Source: JBQCEE01 sp051960575 (lineage in GTDB: Bacteria > Actinomycetota > Actinomycetes > Mycobacteriales > Jatrophihabitantaceae). From it: 17,971 nucleotides of DNA. A program made the translations under genes and the position numbers. Under the pieces are notes generated by a model that had not been told where the DNA came from, searched no databases, and saw nothing but the letters and a program-made list of their open reading frames with translations. Of this stretch, positions 1 through 7,864 are shown in pieces (position 1 is the first letter of the stretch; the number at the start of each line of letters is the position of its first letter). Location: the NCBI RefSeq assembly GCF_051960575.1, contig NZ_JBQCEE010000093.1, positions 1-17,971 of the forward strand, in the 5' to 3' direction.

Positions 1-838
1 TCTCGGCGAGCGCACGGCGCACGGCCGGCTCGTCGAGCACACCGTGCGTGGCGGCCCAGTCGTGCACGCGCTCGTACAAGCCGGCGATGCGTCCCGCTGG
101 GCCGAGCATCACGCGCTCGTGGTTGAGCTGGGTGGTGATGAGCTTCCAGCCGGCGTTCTCGTCGCCGACCCGCATCGACACCGGCACCCGCACGTCGCTG
201 TAGTAGGTGGTGTTGACGTGGTGCGCGCCGTCGGCGGTGATCGTCGGCGTCCACGAGAAGCCGGGGTCGCTCGTGTCGACGATGAGGATCGAGATGCCGC
301 GGTGCCGCGATGCGTCCGGGTCGGTGCGCACGGCCAGCCAGACGTAGTCGGCGTCGTGGCCGCCGGTCGTGTAGACCTTCTGGCCGTTGACGACGTAGTG
401 GTCGCCGTCACGCACGGCGGACGTGCGCAGGTTCGCGAGGTCGGTGCCCGCCTCGGGTTCGGTGTAGCCGATGGCGAAGTGCACCTCGCCACGCAGGATC
501 GGCTCGAGGAAGCGTTGCTTCTGCTCCTCCGTGCCGTACTGCATCAGCGTGGGACCGACCGTCTGCAGCGTCACGTACGGCAGCGGGATGTCGCGCCGCG
601 CCGCCTCGTTGACGAAGATCGTCTGCTCGACCGCACCGAAGCCGCGGCCGCCGTACTCGACCGGCCAGCCGACCCCGAGCCAGCCGTCGCGGCCCATCCG
701 CTTGACCACTTCGCGGTAGGTCTCGCCGTGGCGGGTGGTGAGCATCTCGGCGGCCTCGTCGGGCCGCACGAGGCTGCCGAAGTACTCGCGCAGTTCGGCC
801 TGCAACGCCTGTTGCGCCTCGGTCAGTTCGAGCTGCAC
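1..838 (-). CDS. Acyl-CoA dehydrogenase, catalytic subunit (FadE29/FadE26-like), 3' end cut by window edge
   Basis: This is a flavin-dependent acyl-CoA dehydrogenase that introduces the alpha,beta double bond in beta-oxidation. The first 279 residues are present and the gene runs off the left edge. Visible motifs are the substrate/FAD-loop segment TEPEAGTDLA, the following NGQKVYTTG, and NHERVMLGPAG. The glutamate of NHERV is residue 241 and sits where the isovaleryl-CoA-dehydrogenase-type catalytic base lies; this is also the catalytic position in the mycobacterial cholesterol side-chain enzymes of the ChsE group. The start is a GTG at 838-836, giving VQLELTEAQQ, and it overlaps the end of the upstream dehydrogenase gene by 16 bp, so translation is probably coupled. 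Inference: together with that gene it forms an alpha2beta2 heteromer, and both belong to the KstR-box operon. The exact substrate cannot be read from the sequence; a steroid side-chain CoA thioester is the best guess. Confidence 0.9.
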   Translation of the reverse strand, partial: MQLELTEAQQALQAELREYFGSLVRPDEAAEMLTTRHGETYREVVKRMGRDGWLGVGWPVEYGGRGFGAVEQTIFVNEAARRDIPLPYVTLQTVGPTLMQYGTEEQKQRFLEPILRGEVHFAIGYTEPEAGTDLANLRTSAVRDGDHYVVNGQKVYTTGGHDADYVWLAVRTDPDASRHRGISILIVDTSDPGFSWTPTITADGAHHVNTTYYSDVRVPVSMRVGDENAGWKLITTQLNHERVMLGPAGRIAGLYERVHDWAATHGVLDEPAVRRALAE

Positions 839-1866
839 GGCATCTCCCGGGCGGCGAGTGCGTCGAGTCGGTGCGTGGCACCGCCGACGAGACGGGCGAG
901 ATCCTTGCCGTGCGCGTAGAAGCGGTGCAGCGGGTAGGTGATGTCGACGCCGAGACCGCCGTGCAGGTGCTGGCAGGTCTGCAGCGCCGGCGGCACCTCG
1001 GCGGTGAGCCAATGCGCGGCGACGGCGAGGTCCTCGCCCGCGTCCAGATCTGCCGCGAGCCGCCACGACGCCGACAGCGCGGCGAGATGCATCGTGCGGG
1101 CGACGACGTAGACGTCCGCGGCCTGCTGCGCGACGGCTTGGAACGTCGCGAGCGGCTTGCCGAACTGGTGCCGCGTGCGCAGGTGGGCGGCGGTGAGGTC
1201 GAGCGCGCCGGCGATGACGCCGTCGGCCACGGCCGCAGCACCGGCCACCGCGTAGGCGTCGAAGCCCGCGGCGTCGAGGTCGAGCGCGTCGGCCGGCACG
1301 TCGGTGAACGTGACGCTGCACTCGGGCGCGCCGGTCGACGACGGCGTGCGGGTCAGGGCGACCCCTGCGGCGCTCCGGTCGACGACCACCACCCCTTGCG
1401 GCGTCGGCACGACGACCGCCGCGGCCTGCTCGGCGTACGGCACGCCGACTCCACGGCCGTTGAGCCGCCCGTCCGACCAGGTACATGAGCCGCGGACGAC
1501 GCCGGTGAGCACTCGTCCGTCGGCGACTTCCGGCAGCCAGCGCTGCTGCACCTCGGCCGACGCGTGCCGCGCGAGCGGCAGCACGCCGAGCGACAGCGTG
1601 GCGAGTGCGGGCAGCGGCAAGGTCTGCCGGCCCACCACGGCGAGCACGAGCGCGATCTCGGCCGGGCCGTGGCCGCTGCCGCCACAGGCCTCGGGCAGCG
1701 CCAGCGCCAGCAGACCGGCCTGCGCGAGCGCCTTCCACGCGGTCTCGTCGTACCCCGCCGGGCCCCGCAACGCCTGTTGTGTGCGTGCGTGATCCGGATC
1801 GCTGCGCAGCAGCGTCGTTGCCAGCTCGGCGACCGCCTGCTGCGTATCGTCCAACGAGAAGTCCAT
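823..1866 (-). CDS. Acyl-CoA dehydrogenase, non-catalytic partner subunit (FadE28/FadE27-like)
   Basis: This 347-residue acyl-CoA dehydrogenase-family protein starts MDFSLDDTQQ. It keeps the FAD-contact segments RHQFGKPLATFQAVAQQ and, near the C-terminus, HLHGGLGVDITYPLHRFY. Where the partner has NHERV this protein reads AVAGAAAVADG, so the catalytic glutamate is absent. Known heteromeric ChsE dehydrogenases of cholesterol breakdown combine one subunit with the base and one without; this gene and its downstream neighbour look like such a pair. The start ATG at 1866-1864 has a GGGGA Shine-Dalgarno about 5 nt upstream. It is the first gene of the leftward operon, about 20 bp from the KstR box at 1886-1899. 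Family assignment is certain; the pairing and steroid substrate are inferred from context. Confidence 0.9.
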   Translation of the reverse strand: MDFSLDDTQQAVAELATTLLRSDPDHARTQQALRGPAGYDETAWKALAQAGLLALALPEACGGSGHGPAEIALVLAVVGRQTLPLPALATLSLGVLPLARHASAEVQQRWLPEVADGRVLTGVVRGSCTWSDGRLNGRGVGVPYAEQAAAVVVPTPQGVVVVDRSAAGVALTRTPSSTGAPECSVTFTDVPADALDLDAAGFDAYAVAGAAAVADGVIAGALDLTAAHLRTRHQFGKPLATFQAVAQQAADVYVVARTMHLAALSASWRLAADLDAGEDLAVAAHWLTAEVPPALQTCQHLHGGLGVDITYPLHRFYAHGKDLARLVGGATHRLDALAAREMPCSSN

Positions 1867-1885
1867 CGTGTCCCCAGGATTCGAC

Positions 1886-1899
1886 TAGAACGTGTTCTA
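1886..1899. promoter_or_regulatory. KstR operator 1 (TAGAACGTGTTCTA)
   Basis: This matches every fixed position of the KstR consensus TnnAACnnGTTnnA. The palindrome extends to 18 bp (1884-1901, ACTAGAAC-GT-GTTCTAGT). It lies between the divergent dehydrogenase operon (ATG 1866) and the alpha/beta hydrolase (ATG 1956). A -10-like TAGTAT (1898-1903, + strand) overlaps its right arm, so a bound repressor would cover the rightward promoter. Confidence 0.88.
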
Positions 1900-1955
1900 G
1901 TATCCGGGCAACGCGATCGAACGGCAAGCGCCACAGGCAGACCCAGGGAGGCCGC

Positions 1956-2828
1956 ATGGTCAGCTCACCGGGATGGGTCTGGCGTACCAGCGACCGGCTC
2001 ATCGGCGTGCCCGCGCTGCCCGACTTCCCGCCCGGCGCGATGGTCGACCTGCCGGGGCGCGGCAGCACCTTCGTCACGGACACCGGCGGCGACAAGCCAC
2101 CGCTGGTGCTGCTGCACGCGCTCGCCTGCACCGGGCTGCTGACGTGGTGGCCGGCCTTCGACGCGCTGCGCGCCGACCATCGCGTCATCACCTTCGACCA
2201 GCGCTGGCACGGCCGCGGCATCCGCTCGCACCGCTTCGACCTCGACGACCTCGCCGACGACGTCGCGGCGCTCGCCGACGTCCTCGGGATCGACCGCTTC
2301 GCCGTCGCCGGCTACTCGCTCGGCTCGCTGGTCGGGCAGCTCGTCGCGCACCGGCACGGTGAGCGGCTCACCGGCCTCGTGCTCGCCGCGAGCTCCACCC
2401 ATTTCGGGATCGGGGGCCGGCGGCTGCAGGCCGGCTTCGACCGCGTCGCGGGCCTCGCCGCACAGGCCGCCGTCGGTGTCGAGATCGCCTCGGCCGCCGT
2501 CGCCGAGGCGAGCATCGACCCGACCCTGCAGGGACGCTGGGCGTGGCAGCAGTTCCGGTCGACGAGCGGGCGCGAGATCGCCGGCGCCGCGACGGTGATC
2601 GCCGGGTTCGACTCGCGGCCGTGGATCGGCACGGTCAGCACACCCACCGCGGTCGTGGTGACGCGGCGCGACCGGCTCATTCCCGCGTCTCGGCAGCGCG
2701 CGCTTGCCGCGCGCCTGCCGGACGCGACCGTCTACGAGGCGCCGAGCGGCCACGCCGGGGTCGTGCTGGCTGCCGCGCGGTTCACACCGGCGCTGCTGGC
2801 TGCGTGTGCGGCGCTGCCGACGTCGTGA
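1956..2828 (+). CDS. Alpha/beta-fold hydrolase, putative steroid-regulon member
   Basis: This 290-residue single-domain alpha/beta hydrolase shows the oxyanion-side HALACTG loop at about residues 54-60, a DQRWHGRG turn at 81-88, the nucleophile elbow GYSLGS with Ser121, an acid in RRDRLIP (Asp239) and the histidine in SGHAG (His266), so the triad is complete. The layout resembles 3-oxoadipate enol-lactonase/HsaD-like hydrolases and thioesterases; the substrate cannot be assigned. The start ATG at 1956 is preceded by AGGGAGG with 5 nt spacing. Longer in-frame starts upstream would run across the KstR box and into the divergent gene, and are rejected. The gene is controlled by the shared KstR box, which suggests a role in steroid or acyl-CoA breakdown. 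Its 3' end overlaps the convergent acyltransferase gene by 47 bp. Confidence 0.9.
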   Translation: MVSSPGWVWRTSDRLIGVPALPDFPPGAMVDLPGRGSTFVTDTGGDKPPLVLLHALACTGLLTWWPAFDALRADHRVITFDQRWHGRGIRSHRFDLDDLADDVAALADVLGIDRFAVAGYSLGSLVGQLVAHRHGERLTGLVLAASSTHFGIGGRRLQAGFDRVAGLAAQAAVGVEIASAAVAEASIDPTLQGRWAWQQFRSTSGREIAGAATVIAGFDSRPWIGTVSTPTAVVVTRRDRLIPASRQRALAARLPDATVYEAPSGHAGVVLAAARFTPALLAACAALPTS

Positions 2829-4260
2829 CGTCAGCGGGCGCCGTCGCGGTCTTCGCGCGGGCGGCGTCCACCAGCTCCTGCAACGCGGGCGCCATGTCGT
2901 CGGCGAGGCTCCAGAGGTCGGGCGCCTGCTCGCGGCAGGCGATGAGGCCGACGTCGACGTGCCCGTCGTAGCTGATCACGGTGATGTTGAGCCCGGCGCC
3001 GTGCAGGATCGGCCCGAACGGGTGGAAGTCGAGCACCTTCGCGCCGAGCAGGTAGATCGCCATCGGCGGGCCGGGCACGTTCGACACGACCAGGTTGTGG
3101 ATCACCGGGTGCCGCTCGCTCATGCGCAGTGCGGCGTACATGCGCACGCCGAGACCGATGGTGGCGGCGGGCGCGAACTGCGCCCAGTCCTGCAGCATCG
3201 ACGCGCTGATGGTGCCGTGGTGCTCCTTCGACACCTTCGTCTGCCCGGCGATCACGGCGAGCCGCTCGGCGGGGTCGGCGACGTCGGTGGCGAGCTTGGT
3301 GAACATGGACGAGACCTTGTTCGTGCCGCCGCCGCCCGTGCGGCCGTGCACCGACACCGGCACCGAGGCGAGCAGCGGCGCGTCGGGCAGCTCGCCGCGG
3401 TCGTCCAGGTAGCGGCGCAGCGCGCCGGCACAGAGGGCGAGCACGACGTCGTTCACCGTGCAGCCGAAGGCGCGTTTGATCTCCTTGACGTCCTCGAGTG
3501 ACAGCCGCGCCCAGGCCGTCGTGCGGTGCCCGGTCACGGTGCCGTTGAACGACGTGCGCGGGGCGGTGAACGGGGCCGGCATGGCGCGTCCGCCCCGGGC
3601 CCGGTCGATCCAGCGCGGCAGGACCGAAAGCGTCCCGGGCAGGATCTTCGCCAGGTGCAGCGGGCGGCGCGCGATGTTGGCCAGGCCGTCGAGCACGATG
3701 GCGGCGTCGCTCGGTGGCGCCTGCACCGGCACCGGTTCGGCCGGCTTGATCGGCGGCTCGTCGGGGCCGAGGCTGCAGAGCTCGGCCACCAGGCTGGCGC
3801 CGCTGACGCCGTCGACCATCGCGTGGTGCATCTTGGTGAAGACACCGAGCCGGTCGTCGGGCAGGCCCTCGATGAACCAGAACTCCCAGAGCGGCTTGCT
3901 GCGGTCGAGCGGTTGGCCGGCGATGTCGTTGCAGACCGCGGCGACCTGCTCGCGCCCGCCGGGTGCGGCGGCGGTCGCGCGGCGCACGTGGTGCTCGATG
4001 TCGAAGTCGGGGTCGTCGATCCAGACCGGGTGGTCGAGGTTCAGCAGCGGATTGTGCAGCTTGCGGCGGAAGGACGGATTCGCGCCGAGCCGCGCGCCCA
4101 TGCGGGCCCGGATGGATTCGAACTCGTAGCCGCCGGGGATGGTGGTCGCGTCGGGCATGAGCAGCCCGCACACGTGCATCAGGTGGGCGGACGTCTCGAA
4201 GTACAGGAAACTGGCGTCCAGTCCACTGAGGCGAGTCAGCTGACGGGTCATGGGCCTCAT
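2782..4260 (-). CDS. Wax ester synthase / diacylglycerol acyltransferase (WS/DGAT family)
   Basis: This 492-residue protein is of the family that esterifies long-chain acyl-CoA to diacylglycerol or fatty alcohols for neutral-lipid storage. Diagnostic motifs are N-terminal LSGLDASFLYFE, PLWEFWFIEGL at about 123-133, the catalytic HHAMVDG at 145-151, NDVVLALCAGALRRYL in the second half and SNVPGP near the C-terminal third. A 30-residue Ala/Pro/Thr tail follows the domain and lies largely in the overlap with the convergent hydrolase gene. The ATG at 4260 has no Shine-Dalgarno and sits only 2 bp from the KstR box, so the transcript may be leaderless. An in-frame ATG at 4251 gives MTRQLTRLSGLD and is the alternative. 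It is divergent from a LipC/LipO-type esterase, a pairing also seen repeatedly in Mycobacterium tuberculosis. Confidence 0.93.
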   Translation of the reverse strand: MRPMTRQLTRLSGLDASFLYFETSAHLMHVCGLLMPDATTIPGGYEFESIRARMGARLGANPSFRRKLHNPLLNLDHPVWIDDPDFDIEHHVRRATAAAPGGREQVAAVCNDIAGQPLDRSKPLWEFWFIEGLPDDRLGVFTKMHHAMVDGVSGASLVAELCSLGPDEPPIKPAEPVPVQAPPSDAAIVLDGLANIARRPLHLAKILPGTLSVLPRWIDRARGGRAMPAPFTAPRTSFNGTVTGHRTTAWARLSLEDVKEIKRAFGCTVNDVVLALCAGALRRYLDDRGELPDAPLLASVPVSVHGRTGGGGTNKVSSMFTKLATDVADPAERLAVIAGQTKVSKEHHGTISASMLQDWAQFAPAATIGLGVRMYAALRMSERHPVIHNLVVSNVPGPPMAIYLLGAKVLDFHPFGPILHGAGLNITVISYDGHVDVGLIACREQAPDLWSLADDMAPALQELVDAARAKTATAPADVTTSAAPHTQPAAPV

Positions 4261-4262
4261 GG

Positions 4263-4276
4263 TAGAACGTGTTCTA
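4263..4276. promoter_or_regulatory. KstR operator 2 (TAGAACGTGTTCTA)
   Basis: The 14-bp core is identical to operator 1 and fits TnnAACnnGTTnnA exactly. It lies in the 41-bp gap between the acyltransferase start (4260, leftward) and the esterase start (4302, rightward), so a bound dimer would block both promoters. Confidence 0.87.
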
Positions 4277-4301
4277 GTTCCGGGCGAGTGGAGTTCTCAG
4301 T

Positions 4302-5582
4302 ATGGATCACGACGCCCTGCGGCGCGCGGCGCGCTACGCCGTCGGACCGGTGCCCCGACGGCTCGTCCAGGCCGGGTTCGCGGCGAACGCGCTGAGGCCG
4401 GTGCCGGGAGCGCCCCTGTCGGTGGGCGCGATGTTCGCCGGCTGGCTCACCGCCGAGCTGGCCCCGCAGCTCGCGGCGGCCACCGCGATCGACACCGCGG
4501 TCGAACTGGTGCACCCGTCGACGCGTGGCCGCGACCGGGCCCTCGCGCTCGGCTCGTCGGCGTTCAGCCTGGCCGCGTACGGGTGGATGATCCGCACCGC
4601 GCTCAAGGCGGGTGACGAGGTCGACGCGGCACTGCGCAACGCCCTCGGCACCGGCTACCGCGACCTCATCGCCCGCGAGCCGCGGCCGGACGACCCGCTG
4701 TCGTGGCGCGATCTGGCCCGCTTCCGCGTCCGCCGCCCTGACGTCACCCGCGTGCGCCGGCTCGCCTACGCGCCCGGCGGCAAGCGCTACGAGCTCGACG
4801 TCTTCCACCACGCCGACAAGCCCGCCGGACGCCCCGTGCTGCTGCAGGTGCACGGCGGCGGCTGGGTGATCGGCAACAAGGAGGAGCAGGGCCAGCCGCT
4901 GATGAACCACATGGCCGCGCGCGGCTGGGTCGGCGTGGCGGTGAACTATCCCCTGTCCCCCAAGGCGCGATGGCCCGAGCACCTCGTCGCGCTGAAGCGG
5001 GCGGTGGCGTGGATCCGTGAGCATGCCGCCGAGTACGGCGGCGACCCGTCGTTCATCGCGGTGACCGGTGGCTCGGCCGGTGGTCACCTCGCCGCGATGC
5101 TCGCCCTCACCGGCGGGGACGAGACGCTGCAGCCCGGCTTCGAGGACGTCGACACCACGCTGCAGGCCTGCATCCCGCACTACGGCGTCTACGACTTCAC
5201 CGACGAGAGCGGCGCGAAGTTCACCCGGCAGCGGCTCGACTCGCTGATCCGGCCGATCGTGATGCCGCGCGGGGCGCGGTATCCGGAGGACTACCGGGCG
5301 GCGTCGCCGGTGTTCCGCGTGCGCGAGGACGCTCCCCCGTTCCTGGTCATCCACGGCCGCAACGACACGCTCGTGCCGGTGGACGACGCGCGTTGGTTCG
5401 TCGACAAGCTGCGCGCCGTGTCGAAGAACCCGGTGGCGTACGCGGAGCTCCCCGGCACGCAGCACGCGTTCGACGTCTTCCCGTCGATCCGCAGCGCGTA
5501 CGTCCTGCGCGGCGTCGAGTACTTCCTCGAGTGGTGCCTCAAGACCCACGGCGCCGCCCGCTCGTCCGACGCCGCCGGTTGA
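4302..5582 (+). CDS. Alpha/beta hydrolase esterase of the HSL / LipC-LipO-LipQ-LipM group
   Basis: This 426-residue esterase/lipase is of the hormone-sensitive-lipase type. The oxyanion motif HGGGW is at 184-188 and the nucleophile elbow GGSAGG at 256-261 (Ser258). The acid is in HGRNDTLVP (Asp355) and the histidine in GTQHAFD (His388), so the triad is complete. The roughly 150-residue N-terminal region before the hydrolase fold contains hydrophobic helices (about 42-62 and 82-102), as in mycobacterial LipC/LipO-like proteins, and may associate with the membrane. The start ATG at 4302 lies 26 bp downstream of the KstR box with a weak GGAG about 8 nt upstream. Inference: with the divergent WS/DGAT it turns over neutral lipids or steroid esters under KstR control. 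The exact ortholog among the Lip proteins cannot be decided here. Confidence 0.92.
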   Translation: MDHDALRRAARYAVGPVPRRLVQAGFAANALRPVPGAPLSVGAMFAGWLTAELAPQLAAATAIDTAVELVHPSTRGRDRALALGSSAFSLAAYGWMIRTALKAGDEVDAALRNALGTGYRDLIAREPRPDDPLSWRDLARFRVRRPDVTRVRRLAYAPGGKRYELDVFHHADKPAGRPVLLQVHGGGWVIGNKEEQGQPLMNHMAARGWVGVAVNYPLSPKARWPEHLVALKRAVAWIREHAAEYGGDPSFIAVTGGSAGGHLAAMLALTGGDETLQPGFEDVDTTLQACIPHYGVYDFTDESGAKFTRQRLDSLIRPIVMPRGARYPEDYRAASPVFRVREDAPPFLVIHGRNDTLVPVDDARWFVDKLRAVSKNPVAYAELPGTQHAFDVFPSIRSAYVLRGVEYFLEWCLKTHGAARSSDAAG

Positions 5583-5598
5583 CCCGCGCAAGCGCCGA

Positions 5599-5655
5599 CT
5601 TTGCGCCGCCAACTGATCGGTTCGAGCGCTGCAACCGACAGCTGGCGGCGCAAAG
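5599..5655. terminator. Long bidirectional hairpin between convergent genes
   Basis: Arms 5599-5615 and 5639-5655 pair over 17 positions with one mismatch (A5612/C5642; a G-U pair if transcribed leftward). After one unpaired base, TCGGTT (5617-5622) pairs with AACCGA (5633-5638), leaving a 10-nt loop. It sits in the 106-bp gap between the convergent esterase and fadE34 stops. There is no T-run beyond TTT/AAA inside the stem, so it is a stem-type terminator at most, or an intergenic repeat unit. Confidence 0.65.
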
Positions 5656-5688
5656 GCGGGCTGACGGCCCGGGTCGGTGGCGACTCGG

Positions 5689-7809
5689 TCAGCGGGGTAG
5701 GCCGAGGAGGCGTTCGCCGACGAGCGAGAGCAGCACCTGCGTCGTGCCGCCGGCGATGGACAGGCAGCGGGTCACCAGCATCTCGTCCGACACCTCGCTG
5801 CGGACGAGCCCGTCGGCGGCCGACAGCTCGAGGGCGAGTTCGGCGAGCGTCTGCCGGTGGGTGACGCCGACGAGCTTGCGCACGCTGCTCTCGGCGCCCG
5901 GCGACCGCCCGGCGAGGCTGGCGAGGGCGCTGCGCAGGTCGAGCAGCGAGCCGGCGAGCCCGTTCGCGATCACGCCGCCCAGGCGGTCGGCCACGGCGCC
6001 GTCGGCGAGCAGGCCGTCCGACGCCGCGCGCGCCACGAGCCGCTCGAGGTCCTCGCCGAGCGACGAGCCGCCGCCGATCGCGACCCGTTCGTGGGCCAGC
6101 GTCGTGCGGGCGAGCCGCCAGCCGTCGCCCGGCTGCCCGACCAGCAGGTCGTCCGGCACGAAGACGTCGTCGAGCCAGACCTCGTTGAACCGCGGCTCGC
6201 CCACGATCTCGCGCAGCGGACGGATGTCGACGCCCTCGGCGCGCATGTCGACGAGGAAGTACGAGATCCCCTTGTGCTTCGGGGCGTCCGGGTCGGTGCG
6301 GGCGAGGCAGATGCCGTAGTCGGCGCGGTGGGCGAGCGACGTCCAGACCTTCTGGCCGGTGAGCCGCCAGCCGCCGTCGACCTTGACCGCGCGGGTGCGC
6401 AGGGCGGCGAGATCCGACCCGGCCTCCGGCTCGCTGAACAGCTGGCACCACGTCAGCTCGCCGAGCAGGGTCGGCCGCACGAACCGTTCGCGCTGCGCGT
6501 CGGTGCCGTGCTCGATGATCGTCGGCACGGCCCAGCCGGCGATCACCAGATCCGGACGCGCGACGCCGACGCGGTCGAGCTCCTGGTCGATCAACAGCTG
6601 GTGGGCCGCGTCCGCCCCGAGGCCGTACGGCGGTGACCAGTGCGGCACGAGCCACGCCGATTCGACCAGGGCCGCACGGCGCTCCGACTCCGGCAGGGAC
6701 GCGACCCGCTCGGCCTCGGCCCGCACCTGCGCACGCTGCGTCTCCGCCGCGCCCAGCTCGATGCGCAGCTCCCTTCGCGCGCCGGCCGCGGTGAGGCGCG
6801 CGACGCGCTGCCGCCAGACCGACCCGCCGCCGAGCCACTGCCGCAACGCCAGCGCGCGTCGCAGGTACAGGTGGGCGTCGTGCTCCCAGGTGAAGCCGAT
6901 GCCGCCGAGCACCTGGATGGCGTCCTTCGCCACGTCGACACCGGCGTCGAGCGCGAGCGCACCGGCGACCGCAGCGCTGACCGCGTGCCCGTTATCGCCG
7001 ACCGAGCTCGCGGCGTCCCACGCCACCACCGACGCCACCTCGGCACGACAGGCCATCTGTGCGCAGAGGTGCTTCACCGCCTGGAAGCGGCCGATCACCT
7101 CGCCGAACTGCTGCCGCACCTTCGCGTACTCGACCGCCACCCGCAGCGCCTGTGACGCCACGCCGGACGCCTCGGCGGCGGCCAGCGTCACGGCGAGGTC
7201 GCGAACCCGCTCGTGGGGCACGCTGAGCACCCGGGCCGGGACCCGGTCGAGGTGCACCTCGGCGAGCGGTCGGCTGAGGTCGACGGCATCGAGGTCGAGC
7301 AGCTTCACGCCCGCCGCCTCGGTCGGGACGACCGCCCAGTCGTCGCCGTCCAGGGGCAGGAGCAGCAATCCGTCGGCCGCGGCCCCGAGCACCCGACGCA
7401 CCCGACCCCGCACGACCACGCCGTCGGCGGCCGGCTCCGCCACGAGCTCGGACCCGTCCAGCGCGACGCCCACCGGCGTCCCCTCGGCCACGAGCGCCGC
7501 AGCCGGGTCACCGGCCGCAGCGAACACCAGGCCGGCCAGGGCGGTCGTGAGCACCGGACCTGGCGCGAGCTCGGCGGCGGTCGCCTCGAGCAGCACGGCG
7601 AGCGCCGTCACGGGCAGGCCGCCACCGCCGATCGACTCGGGCAGTGCCGCACCGACGACCCCGAGCCCGACCAGTTCAGCCCACACCTCGCGCCGGCGCT
7701 CGGCGCCGTCGGCCTGGGCGTGCACCAGCGCGGTGGGCTGCCGTCGCCTCGCCCAGCCGCGGACGGCATCGACGAGGGCTCGCTCGTCGTCGGTCGTGGC
7801 CATCGACAC
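5689..7809 (-). CDS. fadE34: Fused acyl-CoA dehydrogenase FadE34 (ChsE3-like), steroid side-chain beta-oxidation
   Basis: This is a double-length acyl-CoA dehydrogenase of 706 residues from the chosen start; the M. tuberculosis protein is of similar size. The N-terminal half has LPESIGGGG near residues 56-64, RQQFGEVIGRFQAVKH and QVLGGIGFTWEHDAHLY, but LAAAEASGV where a catalytic base would be. The C-terminal half has FSEPEAGSDLA, GQKVWTS and LAHERVAIGGG with Glu574 as the likely base, then a final IAGGTTQVLL segment. It thus joins a non-catalytic and a catalytic subunit in one chain, as known for FadE34/ChsE3, which acts on cholesterol side-chain CoA esters. Start: GTG 7809 has GAGGAG 6 nt upstream; ATG 7803 (spacing 12) and GTG 7848 (no Shine-Dalgarno) are alternatives. 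The neighbouring divergent kstR and the KstR box between them match the mycobacterial arrangement. Confidence 0.94.
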   Translation of the reverse strand: MSMATTDDERALVDAVRGWARRRQPTALVHAQADGAERRREVWAELVGLGVVGAALPESIGGGGLPVTALAVLLEATAAELAPGPVLTTALAGLVFAAAGDPAAALVAEGTPVGVALDGSELVAEPAADGVVVRGRVRRVLGAAADGLLLLPLDGDDWAVVPTEAAGVKLLDLDAVDLSRPLAEVHLDRVPARVLSVPHERVRDLAVTLAAAEASGVASQALRVAVEYAKVRQQFGEVIGRFQAVKHLCAQMACRAEVASVVAWDAASSVGDNGHAVSAAVAGALALDAGVDVAKDAIQVLGGIGFTWEHDAHLYLRRALALRQWLGGGSVWRQRVARLTAAGARRELRIELGAAETQRAQVRAEAERVASLPESERRAALVESAWLVPHWSPPYGLGADAAHQLLIDQELDRVGVARPDLVIAGWAVPTIIEHGTDAQRERFVRPTLLGELTWCQLFSEPEAGSDLAALRTRAVKVDGGWRLTGQKVWTSLAHRADYGICLARTDPDAPKHKGISYFLVDMRAEGVDIRPLREIVGEPRFNEVWLDDVFVPDDLLVGQPGDGWRLARTTLAHERVAIGGGSSLGEDLERLVARAASDGLLADGAVADRLGGVIANGLAGSLLDLRSALASLAGRSPGAESSVRKLVGVTHRQTLAELALELSAADGLVRSEVSDEMLVTRCLSIAGGTTQVLLSLVGERLLGLPR

Positions 7810-7864
7810 CTGCGGCTCCTCACCGGACGGGCTGGTTGCCCGGTCCACGATCAGGAGCGCATAC

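Noticed and set aside
1605..1955. N-terminal extension of the alpha/beta hydrolase to upstream starts
   Set aside because: It would overlap the divergent dehydrogenase by 262 bp and translate through the operator; ATG 1956 has a strong ribosome binding site.
4257..5612. 451-codon open frame on the minus strand opposite the esterase
   Set aside because: Arg/Val/Ala/Gly-rich translation without any domain; the opposite frame has a full HSL catalytic triad. It is a product of high-GC codon bias.
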